From: a virus
Strand: one strand, 5' to 3'
Virus record (IMG/VR): IMGVR_UViG_3300025128_008524
Span: 1-21,728 of that record
Length of the DNA stretch: 21,728 bases
Of this stretch, positions 12,654-20,459 are shown piece after piece. The notes beneath the pieces are model-generated. The model saw only the letters and a program-made list of their open reading frames with translations, had not been told where the DNA came from and did no database searches. Both the position numbers and the translations under genes were made by a program. Within the stretch, counting starts at the first letter, position 1, and each line of letters opens with the position of its first letter.

Positions 12654-15600
12654 CTATAAAATTTTGATGCTGCTGTACCCCCTCTCATTCTTATGAATAC
12701 TTAGAACATTGTTAGTAATATCTTGCATACTTTCAATGTGAGAAATTATAAGAACATTCTCAAACTTACTTTTGAGGTATAACAACAATTGATTCATATG
12801 ATTAATGTTTTCAGAGTCAAGGGTGCCAAAGCCTTCATCAATTACAAAGAGGTTGCAAGTGGGTAAAAGACTAATATTTGATAATGCAGAACGGATTGTT
12901 AAAGCTGTCAAAGTTTTCTCCATACCAGACCCCAACTCAACTCTACGGCGCGAGGTGCCGTCATCAATAAATATACTCAAGTCGTGAGCTTCGGTATCAA
13001 CTTCAAGAGAAACTTCAAAGTTTGTTATGTTAGACAAAACCTTTCGTATTTCATTGTTAATCAAGGGTACAGCCTTATTCATAATCATTAGAGGTATGCC
13101 ATCGCTACCAAACGCATCCATCAATAATTGATGAGTACTATACTTTTTTTCTATTTCTTTTAGCACTTCAATATTACCATCAAGATCCATAATCTTTTGA
13201 CTTAAAGCACCAAGATTACTATTTTCTTTAGTATGGTTATTATTGTTATCGCGAAGTTTAATGTCTATGTCAGCTATTTTACCATCAACATTTTTTATCT
13301 TTACATCTACAGCTACATTATGTTTAATAGAGTTTTCGTTCTCCTTGTAAGTCTTCTCTTCATCTTTATAAAATGACAACTTATTTCTTTCTAACTCTAA
13401 CTGAAGTTTTATATTTTCAAAAACAATTTCTAAGTTTTCTAATTTAGACTTTAGTTCACCAACTTCTTTTTGATATTTTTCATATAATTTTTCATCTTCC
13501 GGAAAATCAGAATGCTTGTTAAGCTCTTCGCCCAAGCGCTTCTTCTCTGCTAAAGCATTCTCCACCCACTTTCTTTCTTCTACTAACTGCCCCCTTGCCA
13601 CGAAAGCGCCAGTAAGAAATGAACATTTTTTGCAAGTTTCATTTGTCTCAAACCAATCATGCTTATTAAGAATAGACGATTGTTTTTCATAAGTATTAAC
13701 CATCTGACTTTTTAAATCATACTCTGATTTAAGCTTATTATGACTTTCAACTGTATTATAGTAAATGTTTTTTCTATCTTCAAAAACACCTTTTTCATTT
13801 ATCTTAAACAACTCATCTACCCTATGTTGATGGCGAGACATCAAATCAACTTTTAACTTCTGATTAGTCTCCCAACTTTCTTCTAACTTTTCTATTGACT
13901 TATTAGATTTATTTATATCTTTTTCAATAGAATTTATTGACCTTAGCCCATCATACGTAGGATGCAATGACTTAACTAATACATCTCTGCTTTTTTCATT
14001 CTTAGAAACATCTTCCTCTAAACCTTGCCTCTCTTTATTCAATACTTTTATCTTGTCAGCAGTTTTCTTCAACCTTTCTTCATACTGACTAAGAATAGAT
14101 GGATAATCATTTTGTTGATACTCTTTTAGAATGGTACGAATAGAGGCTGTCTCATCTTTTATAGACTTTTGTAAATCATCAATAACATTTAGGCCGAGGA
14201 AACGAGCTAGCAAATCTTTTCTATTTGTTTGACCATGATCAATAAATCGTGTAATATCAAACTGTTGACTAAACGTAGTCATAGTGTGTTCTTCATATGA
14301 ACCAAGCAGATTGCGTATTGCTGCTTCGGTTTCTCTAACATTAGCTTCACCACTAATGTTAACCTTATCACCATGCACAATTTGATAAAGTTCTACTTTA
14401 TTGTTTGCACGATTTGGATTTCTTTTATTCCTCTTGAAGACTCTTTCAATTACATACTTTTGATTATCTACCGAAAACTCTATCTCAATAGAGCCTTCGT
14501 TCTGATTCTTATGAATAACATCAGCTACATTTCTACCACCAGTTCTGTTGCTACTATTGAAAAATCCTTGTAAAATAGTATATAGAATACTAGACTTACC
14601 AGAAGCGTTGGCTGAAAATATACCTGTTAACCCCTTCATCTTATCAAAGTTAATAATGTTGTTAGGTCCATAAGAGAACACATTATCAAACAAAACTTTA
14701 TGTATCACCCACTTTCTACCTTTGTATGTATCATAATCTTCAGTAGTGCAAGTGTCATAAAAATCTTTATGGATGGCAATTATTTCATTTACTTCTTGCT
14801 CAGAAATGGTGGGGCGCTTTGCAAAATATTGTTTAAGTAAATCTTGTTGAGTTTTTAAATCAGTAACATTTTCTGCCTTGCCTGACAGAGATAGGTCATC
14901 AACTGTGGATTGAACATCAACCTCAATAAATAAACCCTCTGGCTTATACTTATTTTTTATAACTGATTCTACGTGTTTGGCAGTAGTAACATTGTAATCA
15001 TCAGTGTTGAGAAGAATGCGTACATAAGGCTTGGTAGGTAGTTCAAATTCAATGTTTTCTATATTATCAATAGCGTCTTGATCTAACCTAAAAGTTTTAA
15101 ACCCCCAATCATTTGCAATCTCTATAAACATACACTTCTTTTGATCCAAATCCCAAAGAAGAAAACCTTTCTCTATCTCTTCACCAAAGTTCTGTTGAAT
15201 CAAAGAACCTGCATATGCAACCTTAATCTTTCCATTATCATCTAATATCATTGGTTGCCGTGAATGAATATCTCCCAACATACCAAAATCATAATTGCGA
15301 AATATACTCTTATCATTGTCGCTTTCAATACGATGGCTTGCACTTGTGCGACTACCATCAATTGCACCATGATAAAGTGCTACATAGTTCTTCCCATCTT
15401 GTCTATCAAAATCAATAGGCCACTGATGTTTAGTATCTTGTTGTGCAAAAATACCATACACCAATCCATCTGTAACCTCATACAAACCACTTTCTTCATA
15501 CAGATTTATAGGCTTACCATTGTTCTTTAATAAAGATACAATAGGAGATAAGCTATCTAATCTGTTATGTTGATTAATAACACAATCATGGTTCCCAAGT

Positions 15601-15827
15601 ATTAAATCAACTGGCACAATATCACTTAGCCTATCCAAATACTCACTTGCTAGCTGCACCGCTTCAGGCGATAAATCTGTTTTGTTATGCAGTAAATCAC
15701 CTGCTAAAACAATTCTATCAATTGGGAGTGACTCTAAACTAGCAACCAAATTATCTAAAACTATTTTGTATTCTTCATGCCTTCTTGTTTTCCGAATATG
15801 TATATCACTTAGATGTGCTATTAGCAT
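12654..15827 (-). CDS. Single-chain Mre11-Rad50 (SbcD-SbcC, T4 gp47-gp46) fusion
   Basis: One uninterrupted 1057-residue frame. Residues 1-340 are an Mre11/SbcD metallophosphoesterase: LSDIHIR (D8, H10), GDLLHN (D44), LGNHD (N79, H80), YHG (H153) and GDIH (D186, H188). Residues 375-1057 are a Rad50/SbcC ABC ATPase: GIFSANASGKSS (Walker A, 402-413), FSQQFD (Q-loop, 519-524), long coiled coils (about 555-900), a zinc hook CKKC (732-735), signature LGSGMEK (965-971), LFVIDEGFGTLD (Walker B, 993-1004) and H1030. Together these process DNA ends for recombination-dependent replication and repair. The two chains are normally separate genes. The linker (about 340-375) has no internal start-like Met. 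Its ATG overlaps the primase stop (TAATG). Confidence 0.95.
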   Translation of the reverse strand: MLIAHLSDIHIRKTRRHEEYKIVLDNLVASLESLPIDRIVLAGDLLHNKTDLSPEAVQLASEYLDRLSDIVPVDLILGNHDCVINQHNRLDSLSPIVSLLKNNGKPINLYEESGLYEVTDGLVYGIFAQQDTKHQWPIDFDRQDGKNYVALYHGAIDGSRTSASHRIESDNDKSIFRNYDFGMLGDIHSRQPMILDDNGKIKVAYAGSLIQQNFGEEIEKGFLLWDLDQKKCMFIEIANDWGFKTFRLDQDAIDNIENIEFELPTKPYVRILLNTDDYNVTTAKHVESVIKNKYKPEGLFIEVDVQSTVDDLSLSGKAENVTDLKTQQDLLKQYFAKRPTISEQEVNEIIAIHKDFYDTCTTEDYDTYKGRKWVIHKVLFDNVFSYGPNNIINFDKMKGLTGIFSANASGKSSILYTILQGFFNSSNRTGGRNVADVIHKNQNEGSIEIEFSVDNQKYVIERVFKRNKRNPNRANNKVELYQIVHGDKVNISGEANVRETEAAIRNLLGSYEEHTMTTFSQQFDITRFIDHGQTNRKDLLARFLGLNVIDDLQKSIKDETASIRTILKEYQQNDYPSILSQYEERLKKTADKIKVLNKERQGLEEDVSKNEKSRDVLVKSLHPTYDGLRSINSIEKDINKSNKSIEKLEESWETNQKLKVDLMSRHQHRVDELFKINEKGVFEDRKNIYYNTVESHNKLKSEYDLKSQMVNTYEKQSSILNKHDWFETNETCKKCSFLTGAFVARGQLVEERKWVENALAEKKRLGEELNKHSDFPEDEKLYEKYQKEVGELKSKLENLEIVFENIKLQLELERNKLSFYKDEEKTYKENENSIKHNVAVDVKIKNVDGKIADIDIKLRDNNNNHTKENSNLGALSQKIMDLDGNIEVLKEIEKKYSTHQLLMDAFGSDGIPLMIMNKAVPLINNEIRKVLSNITNFEVSLEVDTEAHDLSIFIDDGTSRRRVELGSGMEKTLTALTIRSALSNISLLPTCNLFVIDEGFGTLDSENINHMNQLLLYLKSKFENVLIISHIESMQDITNNVLSIHKNERGYSSIKIL

Positions 15828-16768
15828 TAACTAAATAACCTTTCTTTAATTTGATCTTCAAACGTAAAACTTTTTACACTTCCACTTGTTACTATCTCTT
15901 CAAATTTATCGGACCCCATCTCTGCTATATCTCTTTCTTCACTCTTCCAATCCACATACGTAACGGGAATGTTATACTTAACTAATTCGTTAATCATTTT
16001 AAACATTTTCTTTTTAGCGTCTGCGTCTAAAGCTATAATAACGTGTGTGTTATTTTCTAAGAGTCTTTTAAACAATAATGACCCACTACCTACATTGCTT
16101 CCAAGAATCGGCACAGCGTTCTTACGAGATAATATAGCATCAAATATTCCCTCTACAATATACAAAGGTTTATCCCATTCAACTAAATGCTCATTGAATA
16201 TAACATCTCTTTTGGAGGCCGCCGCATTTTTATATTTGTAACTTTCATGTGGCTGAATAGTTCTTGCCACATAATAATTTAAACCATGCTCTCTATCATA
16301 AGATGGAAATAATATTCTCTGATCACTGACGCTATAATGAATATCATATTTTAGAATATCTTCTTTGGTCACCCCTCTCTTTTGCAGATACTCTACGGCT
16401 GGCTTATAGAAAGCTTTTTCTATATTACGAAAAAGATTTTCATACCTCTTGGGCAATATTAATTTAGAAGACGTTTTTTCTTTTATCTCTGTACCAAAAA
16501 GATTATCTATATCTTCTATATTCTTTTTTACACCTTCACTAAAAATCTTTTTATATTGGGGAAGTATTGTAGCGCCAGCTAATTTCAATAGATATAAAAA
16601 ACTTTTACCTTTGATCCCACAATGCCAACAATTAAATACAGACTTCTCTATATTAATAGTCATTTTGTGATTATGATGATGGCAAGATGGGCATTCAAAA
16701 TAATGATTTGCACCGGCCATTGTTTTATAGTTTCCAAGATGTTGCGAAATAATATCTATCTTATTCAC
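15827..16768 (-). CDS. DNA primase, CHC2 zinc finger plus TOPRIM
   Basis: This 313-residue primase starts at GTG (16768-16766), with GAAGGA upstream. Cysteines 26, 29, 47 and 50 (CPSC ... CWHC) form the CHC2-type zinc-binding domain that reads the template. RILFPSYD (151-158) begins the catalytic part. The TOPRIM domain has YIVEGIFDAIL (203-213; E206, D210), VIIALDADAKK (243-253; D248, D250) and a third acidic site near ERDIAEMG (278-285). There is no helicase domain, unlike the T7 gp4 type, so a separate helicase should load it. It makes RNA primers for lagging-strand synthesis. It lies directly downstream of the strong promoter at 16806-16834. Confidence 0.93.
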   Translation of the reverse strand: MNKIDIISQHLGNYKTMAGANHYFECPSCHHHNHKMTINIEKSVFNCWHCGIKGKSFLYLLKLAGATILPQYKKIFSEGVKKNIEDIDNLFGTEIKEKTSSKLILPKRYENLFRNIEKAFYKPAVEYLQKRGVTKEDILKYDIHYSVSDQRILFPSYDREHGLNYYVARTIQPHESYKYKNAAASKRDVIFNEHLVEWDKPLYIVEGIFDAILSRKNAVPILGSNVGSGSLLFKRLLENNTHVIIALDADAKKKMFKMINELVKYNIPVTYVDWKSEERDIAEMGSDKFEEIVTSGSVKSFTFEDQIKERLFS

Positions 16769-16805
16769 TTCTATATTCCTTCAAATAAAATTTTAACATA
16801 CATAT

Positions 16806-16834
16806 AATATAACTAATTTTTATGATTATGTCAA
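16806..16834 (-). promoter_or_regulatory. Sigma70-type promoter before the primase gene
   Basis: On the minus strand, TTGACA (16834-16829) matches the -35 consensus fully. A spacer of exactly 17 bases follows (16828-16812), then TATATT (16811-16806), five of six matches to TATAAT. Transcription should begin near 16799 and run into primase, Mre11-Rad50 and phoH. It lies in one of the few real gaps (16769-16844), just after the RuvC stop. Host RNA polymerase with the housekeeping sigma factor would read it, so these replication genes are probably early. Confidence 0.85.
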
Positions 16835-16844
16835 GGCTTTTTTA

Positions 16845-17456
16845 TTAAAAAGGTAATAATTCTTCTTCAATAATGGGAGGTGGGCTTAACTCTACTTCTA
16901 TTTGAGGTGGAAATATTTCTGCCGCTCTTGCTCTGGCAACTACTATTGCATCACTTACATCATATGCTTCTTTAGCAAACTCACTCTTCGTTTTCATCAA
17001 AGGTAAAAGCTCTTTTACTTCGGGATGAAGCTCGCATATTCTTCTTAGGATAAAATCTTTTGACTTTGTACCACGCGGCACTTTACACTCAGCTAAGTTT
17101 CTTGCTCTTATTACATTCATCATAGTAGGAGCCTTACCTAACATCTCATAACATTTACGTTGTATTATGGCGTTAAATGCAGCAAGAGTGATTATAGTTT
17201 TTATATTGGATTTACCAGAGATAAACTTTGTAATGATGTCTTCTATTACTACTTCAGTTATTTTATCAGTATTTTCGTTTAAGGTATCTAGAACCTCAAA
17301 CATTGTGTTAACTTTTTCGTGTATATCTTTTTTATTTTTTAACGCTACATGACCTGCAGTTTCTAATTTGTTTTCATTAAGGTTCCATATGGCATAGCCA
17401 GTGCAGAAGGTACTAACATCTAATGCTAGCAAATACCCCTCTGCACTGGATTCCAT
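16845..17456 (-). CDS. ruvC: RuvC-like Holliday-junction resolvase
   Basis: This 203-residue protein has the RuvC/RNase H fold signatures. LLALDVSTFCTGYAIW (9-24) gives the first acidic residue D13. TEVVIEDI (67-74) gives E72, and AYDVSDAIVVARA (164-176) gives D166 and D169. The spacing fits E. coli RuvC D7, E66, D138 and D141. A Pro/Glu-rich tail (about 183-203) is extra. It should cut four-way DNA junctions before packaging, the job T4 gives to endonuclease VII. The ATG follows the OMP gene's TAG by 6 bases with no strong ribosome-binding site. A divergent RuvC-like nuclease with another substrate cannot be excluded. Confidence 0.9.
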   Translation of the reverse strand: MESSAEGYLLALDVSTFCTGYAIWNLNENKLETAGHVALKNKKDIHEKVNTMFEVLDTLNENTDKITEVVIEDIITKFISGKSNIKTIITLAAFNAIIQRKCYEMLGKAPTMMNVIRARNLAECKVPRGTKSKDFILRRICELHPEVKELLPLMKTKSEFAKEAYDVSDAIVVARARAAEIFPPQIEVELSPPPIIEEELLPF

Positions 17457-17462
17457 ATCAAT

Positions 17463-18083
17463 CTACCAAGACTTACTTATGATTAAGTAAGGTGTCTCTG
17501 TATCTGGATTATAGATGAATGAAGCACCATAACCGGCTTCTGTCTCAACACCTACGCCAACATTGACAAGGGCAAAGTCACTACCTTCAGCAACATAGCC
17601 ACCATCACCAGCACCAACGAACAAGTTGAACTCATCCAACGTGTAGCCAAGCTCTATGTATGTATCATCCTTAACAGCATCGCCATTAACGAATCTACCT
17701 ACAAATAAATCAACTCCGGCATACGAAGTAGAAAGACCTACTTCAATATCGTGGCTGTCGGCATCAAGAAAAGGGCCGTCATAGTAATAAGAAGTAACAC
17801 CAATAGAGGCATACTCACCAATTTCCTGCGAAACAGTAATATCAATCTCTGTTGCACCGGTAGTAATTGGGGTTTGGCCCCATAATTCTATACTGGTTGT
17901 ACCAATATTAGAATCAAAAGGAACACTAACAGTAGGTTGAACAGATAAGTTATCCGATCCAGCTGTACCTCTCCATACGTGGCGACTAAAAAGATCAACT
18001 CCTACTTCAGTTTCACCAAAGGTTGGCGTTACACTAACAAGCAGTGCAAACAAAATTGCACATTTTGCAATAAACTTCGTCAT
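17463..18083 (-). CDS. Exported outer-membrane beta-barrel-like protein (TorF-like)
   Basis: This is 206 residues with a clear signal peptide (MTKFIAKCAILFALLVSVTPTFG, likely cut after residue 23). The mature part alternates polar and hydrophobic residues in many short strands and ends YLIISKSW, with a terminal aromatic as in outer-membrane proteins. VDLFSRHVWRGTAGSDNLSVQPTVSVPF near the mature start resembles the 'DYVWRG-SQSDN-PAVQ' block of the bacterial TorF family of putative outer-membrane proteins. By family it would sit in the outer membrane of a Gram-negative host. AAAGGAGG precedes the ATG. Phages rarely carry such genes; blocking a receptor against superinfection is one possibility, nutrient uptake another. 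Confidence 0.85.
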   Translation of the reverse strand: MTKFIAKCAILFALLVSVTPTFGETEVGVDLFSRHVWRGTAGSDNLSVQPTVSVPFDSNIGTTSIELWGQTPITTGATEIDITVSQEIGEYASIGVTSYYYDGPFLDADSHDIEVGLSTSYAGVDLFVGRFVNGDAVKDDTYIELGYTLDEFNLFVGAGDGGYVAEGSDFALVNVGVGVETEAGYGASFIYNPDTETPYLIISKSW

Positions 18084-18136
18084 ACAATATCCTCCTTTTA
18101 TAAGGGAAAATGTTTGCTACATTAACATTTTGACAT

Positions 18137-18565
18137 TCACACTTTTTTGTTGAGTTGTGGAAACTCAACAATACTCTGATCATCTTCTTTTTGATCATTT
18201 TCTTTTTCACCATCAGATTCAGGCATAAACCGTTTGGGTGCGATTCCTTCCTTATCTAAAAGATCAAGAATATCATTTGCGTTAACAGAATCTTTGCTTT
18301 CTGATTCTAAGTCTAATAGTTTATGAGAGGCAGTAATCATCTTGATAAGATTTTCAGTAGCCTTATGTGCAGAATCTAAATACGGATGGGGTTTATCTCC
18401 CGACATAAAAAGATCTTCACTGTCACCTACCATTTCCCTAAATCTTTTAAAGGTAGCCATAGCTTCTTCTCTTTCCTCAAGAGATTGTTTAAAGATAACA
18501 TTAAATATCTCATCAAGGCTCTTACCTTCAAATAAACTTATATCTTTTAGTTTATCAAGACTCAT
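18137..18565 (-). CDS. Hypothetical protein, 142 aa, helical
   Basis: This 142-residue acidic protein is predicted largely helical: SLDEIFNVIFKQSLEEREEAMATFKRFREMVGD (about 16-48), then YLDSAHKATENLIKMITASHKLLDL (about 62-86) and an acidic, disordered C-terminus ending VEFPQLNKKV. The two-helix pattern with an 'A-x-K-x-x-E-N-L-I-K' segment is a little like phage small terminase subunits, but the evidence is thin and no family was recognised. It overlaps the end of the 97-residue membrane-protein gene by 11 bases. Its last codons contain a perfect inverted repeat (18147-18171). Confidence 0.75.
   Translation of the reverse strand: MSLDKLKDISLFEGKSLDEIFNVIFKQSLEEREEAMATFKRFREMVGDSEDLFMSGDKPHPYLDSAHKATENLIKMITASHKLLDLESESKDSVNANDILDLLDKEGIAPKRFMPESDGEKENDQKEDDQSIVEFPQLNKKV
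18147..18171. repeat. Perfect 10-bp inverted repeat at the end of a coding region
   Basis: TTGTTGAGTT, a 5-base loop, then AACTCAACAA. It falls in the last codons (VEFPQLN) of the 142-residue gene and precedes the outer-membrane protein gene by about 64 bases. On the minus strand it is followed by an A-run, not a T-run, so it is not a standard intrinsic terminator. It could stabilise an RNA 3' end, slow RNA polymerase or be an operator. Confidence 0.6.
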
Positions 18566-18848
18566 CTTCTACACCTTCACCTAATGTGTTAAATTTATAA
18601 CTCTCGTCCAATTGTTGTAAATAGTATTCTATATCTTGTAACTGATTAATAAAATCTCTTATTACAGGATCGTCACTATAAATTTCCCGCGATAAAACAC
18701 CTCTAATACTATCTCCTAATGTTGCAAACCTTCCGTACATATCTCCATACATATCTTCATAAAAGCTAAGTCGATTAATTGACTTGTATAGAACTATTCC
18801 TAGGCTCGCAGTTAGTATAATAAATAGTGCTATTAATATCTCAAACAT
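18555..18848 (-). CDS. Small membrane-anchored protein
   Basis: This is 97 residues from the ATG at 18848, which overlaps the stop of the 39-residue gene (TGATG). A GTG three bases upstream would add one residue. Residues 1-20 (MFEILIALFIILTASLGIVL) form one N-terminal membrane helix. The rest is soluble, with YEDMYGDMYGRFATLGDSIRGVLSREIYSDDPVIRDFINQLQDIEYYLQQL, likely helical and facing the cytoplasm or periplasm. No family was recognised. With the 39-residue peptide upstream it forms a pair of membrane proteins of unknown role. Confidence 0.78.
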   Translation of the reverse strand: MFEILIALFIILTASLGIVLYKSINRLSFYEDMYGDMYGRFATLGDSIRGVLSREIYSDDPVIRDFINQLQDIEYYLQQLDESYKFNTLGEGVEDES

Positions 18849-18967
18849 CACATTTCATCATCATAAGGGTAGTCACTTACAAGCTCTCCTTTGTTATATA
18901 GATACCAAAACCATAACCCACCAACTATGGCACTTATAGTAAAGATAGATAGAACCCAATAAACCAT
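18848..18967 (-). CDS. 39-residue membrane peptide
   Basis: The frame starts at ATG (18967-18965), one base after the stop of the upstream gene, and ends at TGA (18850-18848), which overlaps the next ATG. The product MVYWVLSIFTISAIVGGLWF (first 20 residues) continues WYLYNKGELVSDYPYDDEM. It has one hydrophobic helix over about residues 4-24 and an acidic tail. No separate strong ribosome-binding site is visible. The exact fit between two neighbours is the main support. It is probably an inner-membrane peptide; the function is unknown. Confidence 0.72.
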   Translation of the reverse strand: MVYWVLSIFTISAIVGGLWFWYLYNKGELVSDYPYDDEM

Positions 18968-18968
18968 A

Positions 18969-19172
18969 TTACTTATCTTTATACCTTTCTAAGGCGAGCA
19001 AAGAATCTTCTGCTTCCGCTAGCCTTCCTACCCACTTATTAATTTCTCCAAGAATATCGCTGTGTTCACCTATACCCACTGAATTATGGAAATAAGTATC
19101 TAAGACAGCTTCTGCTTCTATCTTCTTTGCTTCAAAATGCATGATTGAGGCGGCTATATACTTATTGGTCAT
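18969..19172 (-). CDS. Conserved-looking small helical protein, 67 aa
   Basis: The start is ATG at 19172, after AAGGGAAAGAAAA. The longer reading from 19262 would run through the Lys-rich end of the upstream gene and is unlikely. The product is MTNKYIAASIMHFEAKKIEA..., with a central NSVGIGEHSDILGEINKWVGRLAEAEDSLLALERY. Two amphipathic helices flank the GIGEH turn. I have a general impression of similar 'VGIGEH' proteins in marine and T4-like phages but cannot name a family. It overlaps the upstream gene by 11 bases. Confidence 0.8.
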   Translation of the reverse strand: MTNKYIAASIMHFEAKKIEAEAVLDTYFHNSVGIGEHSDILGEINKWVGRLAEAEDSLLALERYKDK

Positions 19173-19359
19173 TTTTCTTTCCCTTCTTCTTAGATTTCTT
19201 ATCAACATCTTTTTCTTTTTTATCAATATCTCTAACTTCAGTTTTCCACTTCTCCTTACCAATATAAGCCCAGTTGCCAGTCTTTACTAACTCCTGCGCT
19301 TTATCATCGCCAACTCGGCGAATCCACGATGTTTCATTTAATTGGATTATTGTCTTCAT
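19162..19359 (-). CDS. Small basic hypothetical protein, 65 aa
   Basis: The start is ATG at 19359 (MKTIIQLNETSWIRRVG), because GGAGG lies 8 bases before it. The upstream TTG and ATG frame positions would put that GGAGG inside or touching the gene. Residues 1-40 look like a small alpha/beta fold (WAYIGKEKWKTEVRDI), and the last 25 are almost all charged (KKEKDVDKKSKKKGKKNDQ). No family was recognised. The Lys-rich tail suggests nucleic-acid contact. Confidence 0.75.
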   Translation of the reverse strand: MKTIIQLNETSWIRRVGDDKAQELVKTGNWAYIGKEKWKTEVRDIDKKEKDVDKKSKKKGKKNDQ

Positions 19360-19424
19360 AGGCATTGCCTCCAACGATTAGATGTTTTACTACTATAAGA
19401 AAAAACGTAAGGTTTATAAACTAT

Positions 19425-20414
19425 TTAATAATTCATAATCAATAACTCTTGACCTATACTTTGAGCTTGACCTTCCTTAGCACCAGAAGCTTTCACAAAC
19501 TCTTTCTTTTCCCATTTAAATTCATTCGGTGGGTACATTCCACTTAGCTCTGGAAAGTCATAATAAGATAAAGAAAACATTCCTTGCATGTTGTGCAAAC
19601 ATTCTTGTAGTTGAAAGTGCTGTTCTCTACCAAAACCATGTAAGCTGTAATAATCTTCAGTTTGCCAATAGGGAGGGTCGCAATAGAAATATGTATGAGG
19701 GGAATCATATTTTTCTATTACTTGCTCAAAGGAAAGATTTTCACAAGTAGTAATGTTTTTAAGCCTACGTATGTTGTCTTCATCATTTAACTTCTTGTGG
19801 AAGGCAGCAAACTTAGAGCTGTTCTTTTTTGAGTCATCTGTAAAAGTAGCCTCAACAGCAGAAGCACCAGAGAAACAATTAGTAAGAAGATATACATACT
19901 GCATGGCAGCCATTTGATCTTTTTTACCAGCCTTTATTTTTTCTCCAAACTTCTCACTTATCTGACTATTAATTTCAACTCTTCGTTTTCGTGCAAACTC
20001 TAATGTTTCATTTAAGCTTTTGCGTTCTTTCTTAACAATAGACTTATCTTCTAACACCTCTCTCAGCTTTTTAATAGCAAAGGTAGTAGCAAACATATCT
20101 TCTTTACACTGATTAAAGTATTGACGACATTCATCAAGTGGGCTTTTATTCTCTCCCGATTGTAATGGAGGATTCTTCTCATCAATAAATTTGCTGAATT
20201 GTTTGGGGTTAGATGCGCACCTATAAAGATTCGTCATATAGGGATTCGCATCCGAATATATGTGTTGCTTTGTTGCCAGAGGATTATCCATATCACTTTT
20301 CATATAAACCCAAAAAGCTCCACCGAAAACCTCAACATAAGTCTCTATGCCCTTTGGAATAAAACTATGTATCCAAGGAGCCATTCTCTGTTTTCCACCA
20401 ATGTACGGCAGCAC
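19425..20414 (-). CDS. dam: DNA N6-adenine methyltransferase, Dam/D12 type
   Basis: The 329 residues begin LPYIGGKQRMAPWI (2-15), the AdoMet-site start of D12-class enzymes. TYVEVFGGAFWVY (25-37; motif I-like FGG) and IYSDAN (52-57) follow, and FYCDPPYWQTEDYY (243-256) gives the catalytic DPPY at 246-249. SGASAVEATFTDDSKKNSSKF (182-202) corresponds to the motif before the catalytic site in Dam proteins. A helical, charged insertion spans about 110-165. It should methylate adenine in a short DNA site, possibly GATC, protecting phage DNA or marking it. The start is GTG at 20414 after AGAGGTGATATA. Confidence 0.93.
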   Translation of the reverse strand: MLPYIGGKQRMAPWIHSFIPKGIETYVEVFGGAFWVYMKSDMDNPLATKQHIYSDANPYMTNLYRCASNPKQFSKFIDEKNPPLQSGENKSPLDECRQYFNQCKEDMFATTFAIKKLREVLEDKSIVKKERKSLNETLEFARKRRVEINSQISEKFGEKIKAGKKDQMAAMQYVYLLTNCFSGASAVEATFTDDSKKNSSKFAAFHKKLNDEDNIRRLKNITTCENLSFEQVIEKYDSPHTYFYCDPPYWQTEDYYSLHGFGREQHFQLQECLHNMQGMFSLSYYDFPELSGMYPPNEFKWEKKEFVKASGAKEGQAQSIGQELLIMNY

Positions 20415-20437
20415 TATATCACCTCTTCTTTTTTAAT

Positions 20438-20459
20438 GTAACCAATTTTGTAACCAATT
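20438..20459. repeat. Two direct copies of GTAACCAATT before the dam gene
   Basis: Two copies of the ten-base unit lie at 20438-20447 and 20450-20459, with a 12-base period, in the 43-base gap upstream of the methylase gene and touching the previous stop codon. A repeat at one-helix-turn spacing before a methylase could be a regulator binding site. It may also be chance in AT-rich sequence. Confidence 0.5.

Noticed and set aside
14373-14573. Plus-strand open frames such as 66 aa here and 122 aa at 11179-11547
   Set aside because: All plus-strand frames are antisense to strong minus-strand genes, lack ribosome-binding sites and look unlike proteins.
16836-16850. AT-only stem-loop after the RuvC stop as a terminator
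   Set aside because: The stem is A/T apart from one closing pair and has no T-run in the transcribed direction.
18969-19262. 97-residue version of the small helical protein
   Set aside because: The extra 30 residues read through the Lys-rich end of the upstream gene out of frame; ATG at 19172 fits better.
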